A stretch of DNA of 64,000 nt from Staphylococcus piscifermentans (GCF_900186985.1 NZ_LT906447.1:620001-684000), one strand, 5' to 3'. Positions 38,581-48,225 are shown, counted from the first letter of the stretch. Notes: generated from the letters alone by a model not told the origin. Made by a program: numbers and translations.

Positions 38581-38788
38581 TTATTCCTCCTGTGCTTCTA
38601 TATTAATAGCGCTTACATTTGATTATTGTACTTTTTTAAAAATTTTTCAATGGTAGTGATAGAATTGTTAAAAATAAGTCGCACGAAAAAGTAAACGATT
38701 TCAAAAAATACGTAAAAAGCGTTATTTTCTACATATAAGTATGATATTATTATTTTTGAATACAATATAATTTACATCAGGAGGAGCT

Positions 38789-39637
38789 ATGACAAAACTT
38801 TTATCCGTTCAGCAATTAAATAAATCATTTAAAGATAGCAATTTTAGAATTAATAACGTTTCATTTGAAGTACATGAAGGTGAAATTGTAGCACTTATAG
38901 GAAAGAATGGTTCGGGGAAGTCTACTTTAATCCGTATGATTGCAGGAGATTATCCAATTGATCAAGGTACGGTGAGCTTTTTTGGAGCACAACCAAGTAT
39001 GAATGATACGGCGTATAAAAATGAAATCAGTGTAGTCTTCGATGCCCTTAATTTTCCTAAAAAATTTACGGTTAAAATGATTGATAAGATATTCAAACAA
39101 TTATATACAAACTGGAACAGTGCTCAATTCTTTGCGTGGATTAAGAAGTTTGAGTTACCTGCAAACCAACAAGTGAAACAGTTCTCGCGTGGCATGTCGA
39201 TGAAGGTATCAATGGCAGCAGCGCTTTCGCATCAAAGCCGTTTACTCATTCTCGATGAAGCTACTGCAGGCTTAGACGCAGCTAGCCGTGGAGAAATTCA
39301 AGATGAGTTGGAAAAATTTGTGCATGAAGGCAATCGTGCAATCTTGATGACATCACATATTGCAGAGGATGTAGAACGATTAGCGACCCGTCTCTTCTTT
39401 ATTAAAAATGGAGAAGTAGCCGCACAGATTTCGAAACGTGAACTATTTGAGTCCTTTGGAATATTAAACTGTGATGCAAAACAGTTCAGCACTCTGGATA
39501 AAGAAAGTATTCTGGCATACAAAGAACATTTAGGACAATTTGAAGTGCTTTTAAAGAAAGATAATTCGGAAGACATCAGATCGCTTTCAGGTATAGATGA
39601 AGCGAACAAAATCATCTTAGGAGGGACAGCATCATGA
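38789..39637 (+). CDS. ABC-2-type transporter ATPase (YtrB/Pmt-like)
   Basis: A 282-residue ATPase. Walker A IGKNGSGKST, an atypical signature QFSRGMSMKVSMAAALS and Walker B LLILDEATAGLD are present. The central FKQLYTNWNSAQFFAWIKKF helix pair is typical of YtrB-like and PSM-exporter (Pmt) ATPases. It overlaps the permease gene by 4 bases (ATGA). No GntR regulator accompanies it, unlike ytr and pmt operons. The substrate is unknown; lipid or peptide export is a guess. Confidence 0.85.
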   Translation: MTKLLSVQQLNKSFKDSNFRINNVSFEVHEGEIVALIGKNGSGKSTLIRMIAGDYPIDQGTVSFFGAQPSMNDTAYKNEISVVFDALNFPKKFTVKMIDKIFKQLYTNWNSAQFFAWIKKFELPANQQVKQFSRGMSMKVSMAAALSHQSRLLILDEATAGLDAASRGEIQDELEKFVHEGNRAILMTSHIAEDVERLATRLFFIKNGEVAAQISKRELFESFGILNCDAKQFSTLDKESILAYKEHLGQFEVLLKKDNSEDIRSLSGIDEANKIILGGTAS

Positions 39638-40293
39638 AGGGACTCATTCTTGGACAATATTATGCGACTGTCAAAGCGCTGATTATCTATTTAATTATAG
39701 CTGTTCTAATAACTCTTTTGATGGCTTTTTCAGGCGGAGAAAGCAGTGGATTATTAAGTTTATTAATTGTAATGTTTGCTATTTCAGCGGGTACTGACAA
39801 TTTAAAAAATGAGGCTGCTGCAGAGTGGTATAAATATGCGGTGACATTGCCAGTAAGTCGCAAACAAATTGTACAAAGTCATTATGGCTATTATCTCATT
39901 ACAATGTTGATTGGAGTAGGCATAACTTTAATAGGACTGGTTGCTGGCAGCTTGTTGGGTAATTTAGAAATGGCAAATGTTATTGAGGCGTTTGGTATCA
40001 GTTTTTCAATCGGTTTACTTATGACATTATTGTATCCTTTTACTTATTCTGTCGGGGCAGATAAATCGAATATGATACAAATTATAGTTGGAGTTATTGT
40101 TTTGTTTATATTCTTTGTCTTTAATTTTATTTCTTTGATAATAGGAGGCACTATTTATGAGTCAGGTGGAGATGCGATGCAACATGTAGAATTTGAATTA
40201 ATTCGCCAGTCTATTTTTATTATAATCAGTTTAGTTGTAGCTGCAGCAGGTTACTTCATAGGATTAAACAAATTTAAGAAAACTAACTTTTAA
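39634..40293 (+). CDS. ABC-2-type permease
   Basis: A 219-residue protein with six hydrophobic helices, starting inside the stop of its ATPase gene. The family resembles the ABC-2 permeases encoded next to YtrB-like ATPases (LLIVMFAISAGTDNLKNEAAAEWYKYAVTLPVSR). It probably homodimerises with two copies of the ATPase. A near-perfect 17-base terminator follows. Confidence 0.85.
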   Translation: MKGLILGQYYATVKALIIYLIIAVLITLLMAFSGGESSGLLSLLIVMFAISAGTDNLKNEAAAEWYKYAVTLPVSRKQIVQSHYGYYLITMLIGVGITLIGLVAGSLLGNLEMANVIEAFGISFSIGLLMTLLYPFTYSVGADKSNMIQIIVGVIVLFIFFVFNFISLIIGGTIYESGGDAMQHVEFELIRQSIFIIISLVVAAAGYFIGLNKFKKTNF

Positions 40294-40297
40294 AAGC

Positions 40298-40350
40298 AAA
40301 ACGTATGAACATGCAGTTTGTAATTCAAGCATGTTCATACGTTTTTTAAT
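40298..40350. terminator. Bidirectional terminator between the ABC-2 permease and DedA genes
   Basis: Perfect 17-base stem AAAACGTATGAACATGC / GCATGTTCATACGTTTT, 14-base loop, T6 on the plus strand. Confidence 0.93.
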
Positions 40351-40970
40351 TAGTTTGCATTTGAATTTTTGCGACGTTTTGAAATGAAGCGGATAACAAA
40401 GATAATAAATAAAATGGCTAGAATAGCCAACATGATTGTCGAGTAAGTATGCATTGCATTGAGAATTTGATGCCAGTTGTCACTAAGTGCTTTGCCTAAA
40501 TAGATTAGACCGAAGTTCCAGATGGTTGTTCCTAACAATGAAAGCACCGCAAACGTAACCACATTCATACGACTGACGCCTGCTGGAATAGTAATTAAGA
40601 CACGTAACACGGGAACAAAGCGACATAAAAATACTGCAGCAGCTCCATATTTTCTGAACCAATCATTGGCACGTTTAACATCTTTACCTTTTAATTTCAT
40701 CCATTTACCGTATTTGTCTACGAAACGATAAAGTTTCTCTTCGTTGACTAAGCGACAGATATAATACAAGACTAGCAAACCGATAAATGAAGCAACGGTA
40801 GCAACGATTAATAGCATCCAAATAGAAATGTGAGATTTAGCTGATAAGACGCCAGCGAAAGTCAACACAACTTCTGAAGGGACAAAAGGTAAAATATTTT
40901 CTGAGAGAATGAGGATGAAAATTGCCAAATATCCCCAGCGGCTAATAAAATCCGTTAGAATTTGTTCCAT
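40350..40970 (-). CDS. DedA-family membrane protein
   Basis: 206 residues with the DedA/VTT signature: the F-x3-E-N-I-L-P-x-P-S-E-V segment (residues 20-32 area, ENILPFVPSEVVLTFAG). Further on, RFVPVLRVLITIPAGVSRM carries the essential arginines. Members flip phospholipids, such as undecaprenyl phosphate or phosphatidylethanolamine relatives, across the membrane. AAGGAG precedes ATG 40970 at a slightly long spacing. Confidence 0.9.
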   Translation of the reverse strand: MEQILTDFISRWGYLAIFILILSENILPFVPSEVVLTFAGVLSAKSHISIWMLLIVATVASFIGLLVLYYICRLVNEEKLYRFVDKYGKWMKLKGKDVKRANDWFRKYGAAAVFLCRFVPVLRVLITIPAGVSRMNVVTFAVLSLLGTTIWNFGLIYLGKALSDNWHQILNAMHTYSTIMLAILAILFIIFVIRFISKRRKNSNAN

Positions 40971-41487
40971 TTTTAATAATGTGACTCCTTTTGAAGTTTT
41001 TATATAGAGTTAGTTTATTTAATTTTATGATGATTCAATTATACATACATCGATAATCATTGTACTAAAGAATGCGGAAAGTTACACATAATTTGAGGCT
41101 GAAATAGTGAAAATACATCTTGAAATGGAGTAGGAAATACGGTGAATCCACTTCTTCATTCGCTCGTAAATTAATATTTATTCATTAAAGAAAACAATAG
41201 AGAAGTTTCTTTTTGGTGAAATATTAAGATAGAGATTTTTATATTTTTGCACTAGAAAGCCTTTCAAATTAATAAAAACCGACTGATCAAGTCGACTTAA
41301 TTTTCAGCTTAATGCAGATAGCATAGGGGACTTCAATTTTAAAGAAAATAATATATTGTACAACTATAAGTTCATATTTTTGTAAAAAAGTTATTGTAAA
41401 CGATTTCAAATCGTGGTAATATTTACTAAAATAACTTAGGTCATATGATGACCTAATGTATCTTTATTCAGGAAAGTTGGGATATAT
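40971..41487. other. 517-bp gap upstream of the MFS gene
   Basis: A+T-rich and without a credible gene. It holds the divergent promoters of the dedA-like and MFS genes. The one clear element is the cre site at 41395-41408. A short palindrome, AAGTCGACTT (41289-41298), is the only other symmetry I see. Confidence 0.6.
41395..41408 (+). promoter_or_regulatory. cre site upstream of the MFS permease gene
   Basis: TGTAAACGATTTCA fits TGWAANCGNTNWCA at every position. It lies 80 bases before the start codon, so CcpA repression by good carbon sources is expected. Confidence 0.8.
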
Positions 41488-42762
41488 ATGACTGAAAGAA
41501 AGAGTAACGTTCGATGGTATTTTGCGATTGCCTTCTTTATTATCGGAGTTATCGCTTATATGGATAGATCGAACATCTCCTTAATTGCTGGACCAATGAT
41601 GGAAGATTTACATATGACAAAGGCGCAATTTGGATTATTAGCTACATTCTTCTCAGCAGGTTATGCTTTAATGCAAGTACCTTCAGGGGTTATGGCTGAA
41701 AAATTCGGTCCGAAGAAGATGTTGTCGATTGCTTTGATTTGGTGGAGTGCATTTACGATTTTAACAGGGGTTGTTAAAAATCATGGTTTACTGTATTTAG
41801 TACGTTTCTTATTTGGTATCGGGGAAGCTCCGATGTACCCAGCCAATGCGGTATTCAACTCAAACTGGTTCTCTCGCGGTGAAAAAGGCCGTGCCTCTAG
41901 CTTCTTGCTTGCGGGTTCTTACTTTGGACCTGTTATTGCACCAGGCGTAACGGTTTTAATTGTCACAATGTTCAATTGGCAAGCCGTATTTTATATCTTC
42001 GGTGCGGTTGGATTTTTAATCGTATTATTATGGGCAATTATTGCAAAAGATTTGCCTGAACATCATAAGATGGTCAATGAAGCTGAGAAACGTTTCATCA
42101 TGGAAAATCGTGATGTACAAAATGCTGGAGAGAAACAAAGCGCACCTTGGAGTGCCTTCTTCAAACACTTCAGCTTTTACGCAATCGCTGTACAATATTT
42201 TGTAGTACAGTTTATTGTCGGTTTATTCTTAATCTGGTTGCCGACATATGTTATGGAACAATATCATGTGAAATATACTTCTCTAGGTTTATTAGCAGGG
42301 ATTCCTTGGTTAGCCATGTTGCTATGTATCTTAGGATTCGGTGCTTTATCAGATAGATTATTGCAAGCTGGGAAATCACGTTTTGTAGCACGTGGCTCTA
42401 TCGCAATTATCGGTATGATTATTTTCAGTATCGGTTTGCTTTTTGCTATCCGCAGTGAAGTATTAGAAGTCAATATCGCGTGGTTAGCAGTCTGCCTAAG
42501 CGGTATGGGTATTACAACAGGTATGAGTTGGGCAGCTGCAGCAGATATCGGCCGTAACTTCTCTGGTACTGTATCAGGCTGGATGAACTTATGGGGTAAC
42601 GTCGGTGCGATGCTGAGTCCATTACTTGCTGGATTCTTTGCTGATTTAATTGGTTGGACTTGGACATTACAATCTTTATTAGTACTCGTAGTCATCGCAA
42701 TTGTAATGTGGTTCTTTGTAAAACCTGATACAGCTTTAGTAGCTGAAAAGGATAAATATTAA
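41488..42762 (+). CDS. MFS permease of the anion:cation symporter type (GudP/ExuT-like)
   Basis: A 424-residue, 12-helix permease of the ACS subgroup, which carries hexuronates, glucarate, galactonate and similar organic anions. YMDRSNISLIAGPM, RFLFGIGEAPMYPANA and the FVKPDTALVAEKD end are typical. No catabolic genes for sugar acids adjoin it. AGGAAAG lies before ATG 41488. The perfect cre site supports a role in secondary carbon uptake. Terminator follows at 42777. Confidence 0.87.
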   Translation: MTERKSNVRWYFAIAFFIIGVIAYMDRSNISLIAGPMMEDLHMTKAQFGLLATFFSAGYALMQVPSGVMAEKFGPKKMLSIALIWWSAFTILTGVVKNHGLLYLVRFLFGIGEAPMYPANAVFNSNWFSRGEKGRASSFLLAGSYFGPVIAPGVTVLIVTMFNWQAVFYIFGAVGFLIVLLWAIIAKDLPEHHKMVNEAEKRFIMENRDVQNAGEKQSAPWSAFFKHFSFYAIAVQYFVVQFIVGLFLIWLPTYVMEQYHVKYTSLGLLAGIPWLAMLLCILGFGALSDRLLQAGKSRFVARGSIAIIGMIIFSIGLLFAIRSEVLEVNIAWLAVCLSGMGITTGMSWAAAADIGRNFSGTVSGWMNLWGNVGAMLSPLLAGFFADLIGWTWTLQSLLVLVVIAIVMWFFVKPDTALVAEKDKY

Positions 42763-42776
42763 GTAAGATAATATAA

Positions 42777-42838
42777 GAAGTATCTATGGTTGATTCACCG
42801 AGGAAAGGCAGTGTTTCAAGATAGATGCTTCTTTTTGC
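42777..42838 (+). terminator. Terminator after the MFS gene
   Basis: AAGAAGTATCTAT / ATAGATGCTTCTT stem (one wobble) with a long loop and T5. Confidence 0.65.
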
Positions 42839-42909
42839 GTGGTTCAAAGCTTTATTTTTCGGGAAAAGTAAAGTTAAGAAAAATTTGAAATAAAGAAAGG
42901 GAGAACAAC

Positions 42910-43212
42910 ATGATTACTGTAATTGCAAAAACGAACGTCAACGATGCAAATTATGACCGTTATTCAAGTTTAATCGGCCAATTAGTGGTTGCTTCACAAG
43001 CTGAACAAGGAAATGTCAGTTATGAACATTATGAAAATGCCAGCATTCCTAATTCCTTTGTAATTATTGAACAATGGAAAGATAGACAGGCATTGAATGC
43101 ACATATTGAAGCGGATCATTTCAAAGTATATTGGCAAGAAGTTACACAACTTTGCATTAATGAGCCGACAATTCAAATGTTTGAAGATAGTGATGAAATC
43201 AGCTACGAATAA
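42910..43212 (+). CDS. Putative quinol monooxygenase (ABM/YgiN family)
   Basis: 100 residues of the antibiotic-biosynthesis-monooxygenase fold, a dimeric ferredoxin-like barrel. EQGNVSYEHYENASIPNSF and EQWKDRQALNAHIEADHF are characteristic. Members oxidise quinols without cofactors or detoxify small electrophiles; the substrate is unknown. It lacks the haem-binding features of IsdG/IsdI. AAAGGGAG before ATG 42910; budA follows 96 bases later. Confidence 0.85.
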   Translation: MITVIAKTNVNDANYDRYSSLIGQLVVASQAEQGNVSYEHYENASIPNSFVIIEQWKDRQALNAHIEADHFKVYWQEVTQLCINEPTIQMFEDSDEISYE

Positions 43213-43308
43213 ATCGCTCTGCACTCTTCTATATCAATTGGAAAGTGCTATAATATAGGTATTCGTGGATCAATGTAAAATTAAGAAATAATAAGGGGAT
43301 TGAGTGTT

Positions 43309-44007
43309 ATGATTTACCAACATGGAACTTTAGGAACTTTAATGGCCGGAATGCTGAAGGGAACAGCATCGATTGAAGAAATGCTGAAACATGGCGATTT
43401 AGGAATCGGTACGTTGGACGGATGCGACGGTGAAGTTATTATTTTGGATAACGAAGCATTTCATGCTAATGAATACGGTGAGTTCAAAAAGTTGAATGGT
43501 GATGAAATGACACCTTTTTCGACAGTGACTGATTTCAAACCTAATAAAAAATTCGACATTCATAACACTATCAGTTCGGAAAACTTGCTAGATACCATCT
43601 TAGTCAGAATGAAAAGCCAAAATTTATTTTCAGCCGTTAAGATTCATGGCAGCTTTAAAAAGGTGCATGTCCGCATGATGCCGAAACAAGAACCGCCTTA
43701 TCAACGTTTGATGGAATCGGTTAATAGACAGCCAGAGTTGACGTTTGAAACAGTTAACGGTACTATCGTCGGCTTCTTTACACCAGAATTATTCCATGGC
43801 GTCGGTACAGCAGGTTTCCACTTGCACTTTGTGGACCAAGAACGCACAGTCGGCGGTCATGTCTTAGATTTTGAATTAGAGCGCGGCACAGTGGAAATTA
43901 ATGATGTAGAAACATTTGAACAAAATTTCCCCGTCCATGATGAAGAATTTTTAAATGCAGATATTGACTATGAAAATATTGATGAAGAAATTCGTCTAGC
44001 TGAATAA
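43309..44007 (+). CDS. budA: Alpha-acetolactate decarboxylase
   Basis: About 232 residues. It converts 2-acetolactate to acetoin, an overflow route that spares acid production. HGTLGTLMAGMLKGTASI is at the start, and the metal-site GTAGFHLHFVD and later GGHVLDFEL segments hold the zinc ligands. ATG 43309 is chosen for AAGGGG at 9-10 bases; the upstream TTG overlaps that site. No acetolactate synthase gene is adjacent. A terminator follows. Confidence 0.93.
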   Translation: MIYQHGTLGTLMAGMLKGTASIEEMLKHGDLGIGTLDGCDGEVIILDNEAFHANEYGEFKKLNGDEMTPFSTVTDFKPNKKFDIHNTISSENLLDTILVRMKSQNLFSAVKIHGSFKKVHVRMMPKQEPPYQRLMESVNRQPELTFETVNGTIVGFFTPELFHGVGTAGFHLHFVDQERTVGGHVLDFELERGTVEINDVETFEQNFPVHDEEFLNADIDYENIDEEIRLAE

Positions 44008-44023
44008 TACGTACTTTTTCAAG

Positions 44024-44056
44024 AGCAACCTTCTGCTTAGAGGGTTGCTTTTTGTG
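44024..44056 (+). terminator. Terminator after budA
   Basis: AGCAACC / GGTTGCT arms plus inner TCT/AGA pairing, followed by T5. Confidence 0.75.
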
Positions 44057-44135
44057 TTCCACTTTCTGGTTTGAAAGAGATGATACAATGGGAATGAGTA
44101 GATAACTAAGAAAAACAAAGAAAGGAATCTGTCTC

Positions 44136-46037
44136 ATGACACATTACATAAGTTCACTGTTTCAATTCACTCGGCAGAATGTCAATTTTAAGAAAGGATT
44201 CAGGCAATGTTTATTAATGCTGATTCCTTTATTAGTCGGGTATTTTGTCGGACAGTTCCAATGGGGCTTGTTGATGGCGACAGGTACTTTGACGAACATT
44301 TATGTGTTCGGCGGTTCTAATAAGTCGAAATTACGGATTGTATGGTGGTGTGCGGTAGGGTTCACGCTTTGTATTATGCTTGGCACGATTACAGTACCCA
44401 TTCCGCTTCTCTTCGGCCTCTTACTGCTGATTGTCACTGTAGTCGCTTACTACATCTTCAGTGCCTTAGAAATCCCGGGTGCTTCCTCAACCTTCTTCAT
44501 TGTAACCTTTGCCTTGCCGATCAACATGCCCGTCGCACCTGCAGAAGCTTTAATGCGCGGTACAATGGTCTTTGCTGGTGGAATGTTGACGATGCTAGTA
44601 CTTTGGATAATGTTGAAGTTTCAAAAGAAAAGCGGGGAAGTCAGCGCAGTAGAAAAAGAATATCAACTGTTAATCCAATTATTTCATGATTATACAAATG
44701 AAGCGCAATATAAAACGACCACGAAACAGTTAGTCGACCAATTTAAATCAACGGATAAACAATTGATTACTTCATCTGGCGCAGGTAAAAAGCAATCGAA
44801 TACTCTGCATCGCCTATATTTGCTGCATAACAATGCAGAAGGAATTTTTGCTGAAATATTAGAGTTGAAAACGAAACAAGTTCAAGTATTACCGGATATA
44901 TTATTAGAAATGATGGAATATGTGGAACAGAGTGTGCTACAAAACCATACATCTGAAGATCAAGTACAATGGAAAGAAAAAGTAGAACTATCACTTGATT
45001 TTCAACGGTTGGAAAAACAAATTTATCGTACCGATGAGATTTTGCACAGTCCAGAAGGACAAGTGCAATATGAGGTGCATTTACGAAAACCGCTATATGG
45101 AAAGCAACTATTCTATAATCTCACTTTAGATTCTTTAGTCTTTATGAATACCATGCGTTACTGTGTGATTATGGCTATTGCGATTTTCATTGCATTGATG
45201 TTCGATTTCGATAAAGCGTATTGGGTGCCATTGACGACACATACTATTTTGATCGGTACGAATACTATCCATAGTATGGAGCGGGCAGTCGCGCGAACAA
45301 TCGGTACTTTTGCCGGGGTAATTACTTTAAGTATTATTCTCGCATTCCATCCGCCCATGCTCGTTAGTATCTTTATCTTATCTATAAGTGCCATGTTTAC
45401 AGAAGCATTAGTAGGCGCTAATTATGCTTTAGCAATGATTTTCATTACGACACAAGTCATCACCTTGAATGGATTGGCTTCGGGCAAATTATCGATTCTC
45501 ATTGCTTTGCCAAGAATGTTGGATGTCGTGATGGGTGTCGTTATCGCGGTTATCGGCTTGTTGATTCTAGGACGTAAAAACGCCTCGCAAACATTGCCGA
45601 TTGCTATCTCTGAAGTGGTGCGCTATGAAGGATCGTTCTTTTACTATCTCTTTTCCAAAAATGCTTACCTTGAACATCAAGCACCACGCTTTGATGAAAT
45701 GAAAATGAATATTAAATTAAGCAATATGTACGGTATGTATAACAACGCACATGGTGAATTATTTACTGATACACAGAAAGTCAGCCAGTATTATCCCGTC
45801 ATGTTTGCGCTCGAAGAAATCAGCTTCATGCTGTCTCGTGCACAGCATAATGGCCATCCTCATACAATTGATGACGTCGAAATGGGTCAATACTTGATTG
45901 CGTTCGAAGAAATGGCTTTACATTTTGAAAAAGGTATACCGATGACATTCGGTACCGGCTTGCCATCCTTGCCGCAATATGTGCATATCCGTTCTGCCTT
46001 GTTGAATGTTCAGCAGTATACACGTTTGCAAAAATAA
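44136..46037 (+). CDS. FUSC-family aromatic-acid exporter-like membrane protein
   Basis: A 633-residue protein with two hydrophobic blocks, each of about five or six helices (roughly residues 20-165 and 335-465), separated and followed by cytoplasmic regions. The repeated GYFVGQFQWGLLMATGTLTN and FDKAYWVPLTTHTILIG segments mark the FUSC/YccS family. Relatives export aromatic acids or stress metabolites; the substrate here is unknown. AAAGGAA precedes ATG 44136. Confidence 0.85.
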   Translation: MTHYISSLFQFTRQNVNFKKGFRQCLLMLIPLLVGYFVGQFQWGLLMATGTLTNIYVFGGSNKSKLRIVWWCAVGFTLCIMLGTITVPIPLLFGLLLLIVTVVAYYIFSALEIPGASSTFFIVTFALPINMPVAPAEALMRGTMVFAGGMLTMLVLWIMLKFQKKSGEVSAVEKEYQLLIQLFHDYTNEAQYKTTTKQLVDQFKSTDKQLITSSGAGKKQSNTLHRLYLLHNNAEGIFAEILELKTKQVQVLPDILLEMMEYVEQSVLQNHTSEDQVQWKEKVELSLDFQRLEKQIYRTDEILHSPEGQVQYEVHLRKPLYGKQLFYNLTLDSLVFMNTMRYCVIMAIAIFIALMFDFDKAYWVPLTTHTILIGTNTIHSMERAVARTIGTFAGVITLSIILAFHPPMLVSIFILSISAMFTEALVGANYALAMIFITTQVITLNGLASGKLSILIALPRMLDVVMGVVIAVIGLLILGRKNASQTLPIAISEVVRYEGSFFYYLFSKNAYLEHQAPRFDEMKMNIKLSNMYGMYNNAHGELFTDTQKVSQYYPVMFALEEISFMLSRAQHNGHPHTIDDVEMGQYLIAFEEMALHFEKGIPMTFGTGLPSLPQYVHIRSALLNVQQYTRLQK

Positions 46038-46123
46038 AAGCAGCACCTTGTTGAACTGGTTTGATTGAGAAGCGTTGAAGCGTGGTATAGTGAACTAACA
46101 TTAAAATGATGAGGAGGGCGCTT

Positions 46124-46537
46124 ATGCCTTGGACTTTAGATGATTATCCGAATACTTGGAAGAACATGGATGAATTAGAACGTAAAAAAGCAATCGATAT
46201 TGCCAATGCAATGTTGGAAGATGGTTATGAAGAAGGACGTGCGATTCCGATTGCCACCGAGCAAGCTGAAAACTGGTATAAAGATGCGACGAAAAAAGAA
46301 CTGGATGAATTAAAGCATAAAGATGTTACCAAACATCAGAAAGATAAAGATGCAAATCCTGAGTTGAATGAAAATGATGTCGAAGTCTATAAAGAAGATG
46401 GGAAATGGAAAGTACGCACATATGGTGCAAAACGTGCTGCGGATGATTATGATAATAAAGAAGAAGCGGTGAAACGTGCTGAACATATTGCGGATAATCG
46501 CGGTACCAAAGTACATGTGAAAAAAGCAGACGAATAA
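46124..46537 (+). CDS. DUF2188/ChaB-like small protein
   Basis: 137 residues, charged and soluble. The N-terminal part (MPWTLDDYPNTWKNMDELER, IANAMLEDGYEEGRAIPIATEQAE) resembles ChaB-like domains found in phage and plasmid-linked proteins. The C-terminal part (DGKWKVRTYGAKRAADDYDNKEEAVKRA) fits DUF2188. GGAGG lies 8 bases before ATG 46124; an earlier in-frame ATG has no such site. Known staphylococcal relatives have no assigned function. Confidence 0.78.
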   Translation: MPWTLDDYPNTWKNMDELERKKAIDIANAMLEDGYEEGRAIPIATEQAENWYKDATKKELDELKHKDVTKHQKDKDANPELNENDVEVYKEDGKWKVRTYGAKRAADDYDNKEEAVKRAEHIADNRGTKVHVKKADE

Positions 46538-46580
46538 GTATCAACTGCTCAATGACGATTATTAATCCATAAATTGTGGT

Positions 46581-46717
46581 AAAAAAAATTAACGATTCGT
46601 GAGATGATGCAATGGTAACACGAATCGTGAGGGAGCCGCAGATTAACCAACTGCATTTAATTAAATGGACCTCTTAAAGGGTTACTCGCATAACGAGTGC
46701 CGCTTTAAGAGGTTTTT
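46581..46717. ncRNA. Candidate structured RNA element, multi-hairpin
   Basis: Five symmetric elements are packed in ~130 bases. ACGATTCGTG/CACGAATCGT (46592-46601 with 46619-46628) is a perfect stem, and GCAG/CTGC follows at 46638-46654. CATTTAATTAAATG is at 46654-46667. The outer stem CCTCTTAAAG/CTTTAAGAGG (46670-46679 with 46703-46712) encloses ACTCG/CGAGT. A T5 run follows on the plus strand, and T8 on the minus strand behind the first hairpin. Either strand could therefore end a transcript here. I cannot match it to a known RNA family. Confidence 0.4.
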
Positions 46718-46730
46718 AATAGGTAATAAA

Positions 46731-46766
46731 AAAGAGAAATACCATTTCGGCATTTCTCTTTCTTTT
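46731..46766 (-). terminator. Terminator after the COG0523 GTPase gene
   Basis: Perfect 10-base stem AAAGAGAAAT / ATTTCTCTTT, 11-base loop; T-run on the minus strand. Confidence 0.88.
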
Positions 46767-46773
46767 CATCTGA

Positions 46774-47973
46774 TTAAGCTTGTGTAATTTGCCAGCCATA
46801 CGGTTCAGGCAATTGTGACCAATCTGATTCAAATTCTTCAGTTGTAAGTAAGCAAGCATCTAATTCTTTAGTGATTTTTTCTTGATCTAAATCTGTACCG
46901 ATAATTACAAATTGAGTATGACGGTCGCCAAATTCAGGATCCCAATTTTCACGCACATCTTCACGTTCATGTAGAATCGCACGTTGTTTTGGTTCAGACA
47001 TTGCTGCCACCCAGAAAGTAACCGGATGGATAGAGACTGAAGATCCTGCTTGAGACATCAAGCATGCTACATGGTTATATTGGGCTAACCAAACAATACC
47101 TTTAGCGCGTACAACTGTATTCGGCATATTTTCTAACCATTCATGGAAGCGTTCCGCATGGAAAGGTAAACGACGTTCATATACAAAGGAAGAAATACCG
47201 TACTCTTCAGTTTCAGGAGTATGTTCAGCATGACCACCATTTGTTAGTTCTTGTAACCAACCAGCAGAATTGCTGGCTTTTTCAAAATCAAATAAGCTTG
47301 TATTTAAGACATCGCTCAATTCTACTTCTGAGTTGACTGTGCGGATGAAGCGGGCAGTAGGTTGCAATTTACGCAAGATGCCTTCTAAACGATCTAATTG
47401 TTCTTCGGTTACTAAGTCTGTTTTATTCAATACAAGCACATCGCAAAATTCTACTTGGTCAATCAATAAATCAGCGATAGTACGTTCATCCTCATCACTA
47501 GCACCTTGTTCACGATCGACGAGCAAATCTTCAGACTTAATATCATTGATGAAGCGGTTCGCGTCAACTACTGTCACCATCGTATCTAGACGACAAATGC
47601 TAGTGAGGTCGATGCCTAATTCGTCGTCAATGTATGAGAAAGTTTGAGCAACTGGTACAGGTTCAGAAATACCAGTAGATTCAATCACGATTTGATCAAT
47701 ACCGCCGCGTTCTACAATACGTTCTACTTCTTGTAATAAGTCTTCGCGTAAAGTACAGCAGATACAGCCATTTGATAATTCAACTAATTTTTCATCAGTA
47801 CGTGAAAGCCCCCCGCCTTCAACGACTAAATCTTTATCAATATTGACTTCACTCATATCATTGACAATGACAGCAATACGTAATCCTTCTCTATTTTGTA
47901 AAATATGGTTTAATAATGTTGTTTTTCCTGAGCCGAGGTAACCACTCAGTACCGTTACAGGTATTTTAGCCAT
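46774..47973 (-). CDS. COG0523 (CobW/YciC/ZagA-like) G3E GTPase, putative zinc metallochaperone
   Basis: A 399-residue two-domain protein. Walker [10 protein letters not shown] is near residue 11, and the metal-binding CxCC motif (Cys 70, 72, 73 in NGCICC) matches the family. GTPase motifs ESTGISEP and VLNKTDLV follow, then the CobW C-terminal domain. Zur-controlled COG0523 proteins hand zinc to client enzymes during zinc starvation. A perfect Zur box lies 39 bases upstream of ATG 47973, which supports that assignment over a cobalt or nickel role. Confidence 0.9.
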   Translation of the reverse strand: MAKIPVTVLSGYLGSGKTTLLNHILQNREGLRIAVIVNDMSEVNIDKDLVVEGGGLSRTDEKLVELSNGCICCTLREDLLQEVERIVERGGIDQIVIESTGISEPVPVAQTFSYIDDELGIDLTSICRLDTMVTVVDANRFINDIKSEDLLVDREQGASDEDERTIADLLIDQVEFCDVLVLNKTDLVTEEQLDRLEGILRKLQPTARFIRTVNSEVELSDVLNTSLFDFEKASNSAGWLQELTNGGHAEHTPETEEYGISSFVYERRLPFHAERFHEWLENMPNTVVRAKGIVWLAQYNHVACLMSQAGSSVSIHPVTFWVAAMSEPKQRAILHEREDVRENWDPEFGDRHTQFVIIGTDLDQEKITKELDACLLTTEEFESDWSQLPEPYGWQITQA

Positions 47974-48009
47974 AAAAAAATCCTCCTATTTATCTATGCA
48001 CATTTCGTT

Positions 48010-48028
48010 AATCGTAATAATTACGATT
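48010..48028 (-). promoter_or_regulatory. Zur box upstream of the COG0523 GTPase gene
   Basis: TCGTAAT-A-ATTACGA (48012-48026) is a perfect match to the Zur consensus, and the palindrome extends to AATCGTAAT/ATTACGATT. It lies 39-53 bases upstream of the start codon on the minus strand. It also lies 200 bases from relP on the other side. Confidence 0.88.
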
Positions 48029-48225
48029 TATATTGTATAGAAAAAAACGACTCGGCGCAAGATGCAAAAATTTTTCTTTTTAAAAAGGGAGAGGAAAACT
48101 AGAGATTCGCTAGACTAGAGATAAAGTCAAAATAATTTTTAGAGTTATTTTTTGGAAATGAAATAAATTTAGTTTGCATGTGAACTCCGTTATAATATAA
48201 GTGTGTAAAGAACGGAGGAAATATT

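Noticed and set aside
38604-38617. cre-like TGTAAGCGCTATTA (minus strand) upstream of fbp, and AGTAAACGATTTCA at 38690-38703
   Set aside because: Each has a mismatch in the conserved ends. A CcpA role for fbp is not established to me, so I did not list them as sites.
42264-42695. 143-codon frame antisense to the MFS gene
   Set aside because: Composition and position match a shadow of the transmembrane coding sequence.
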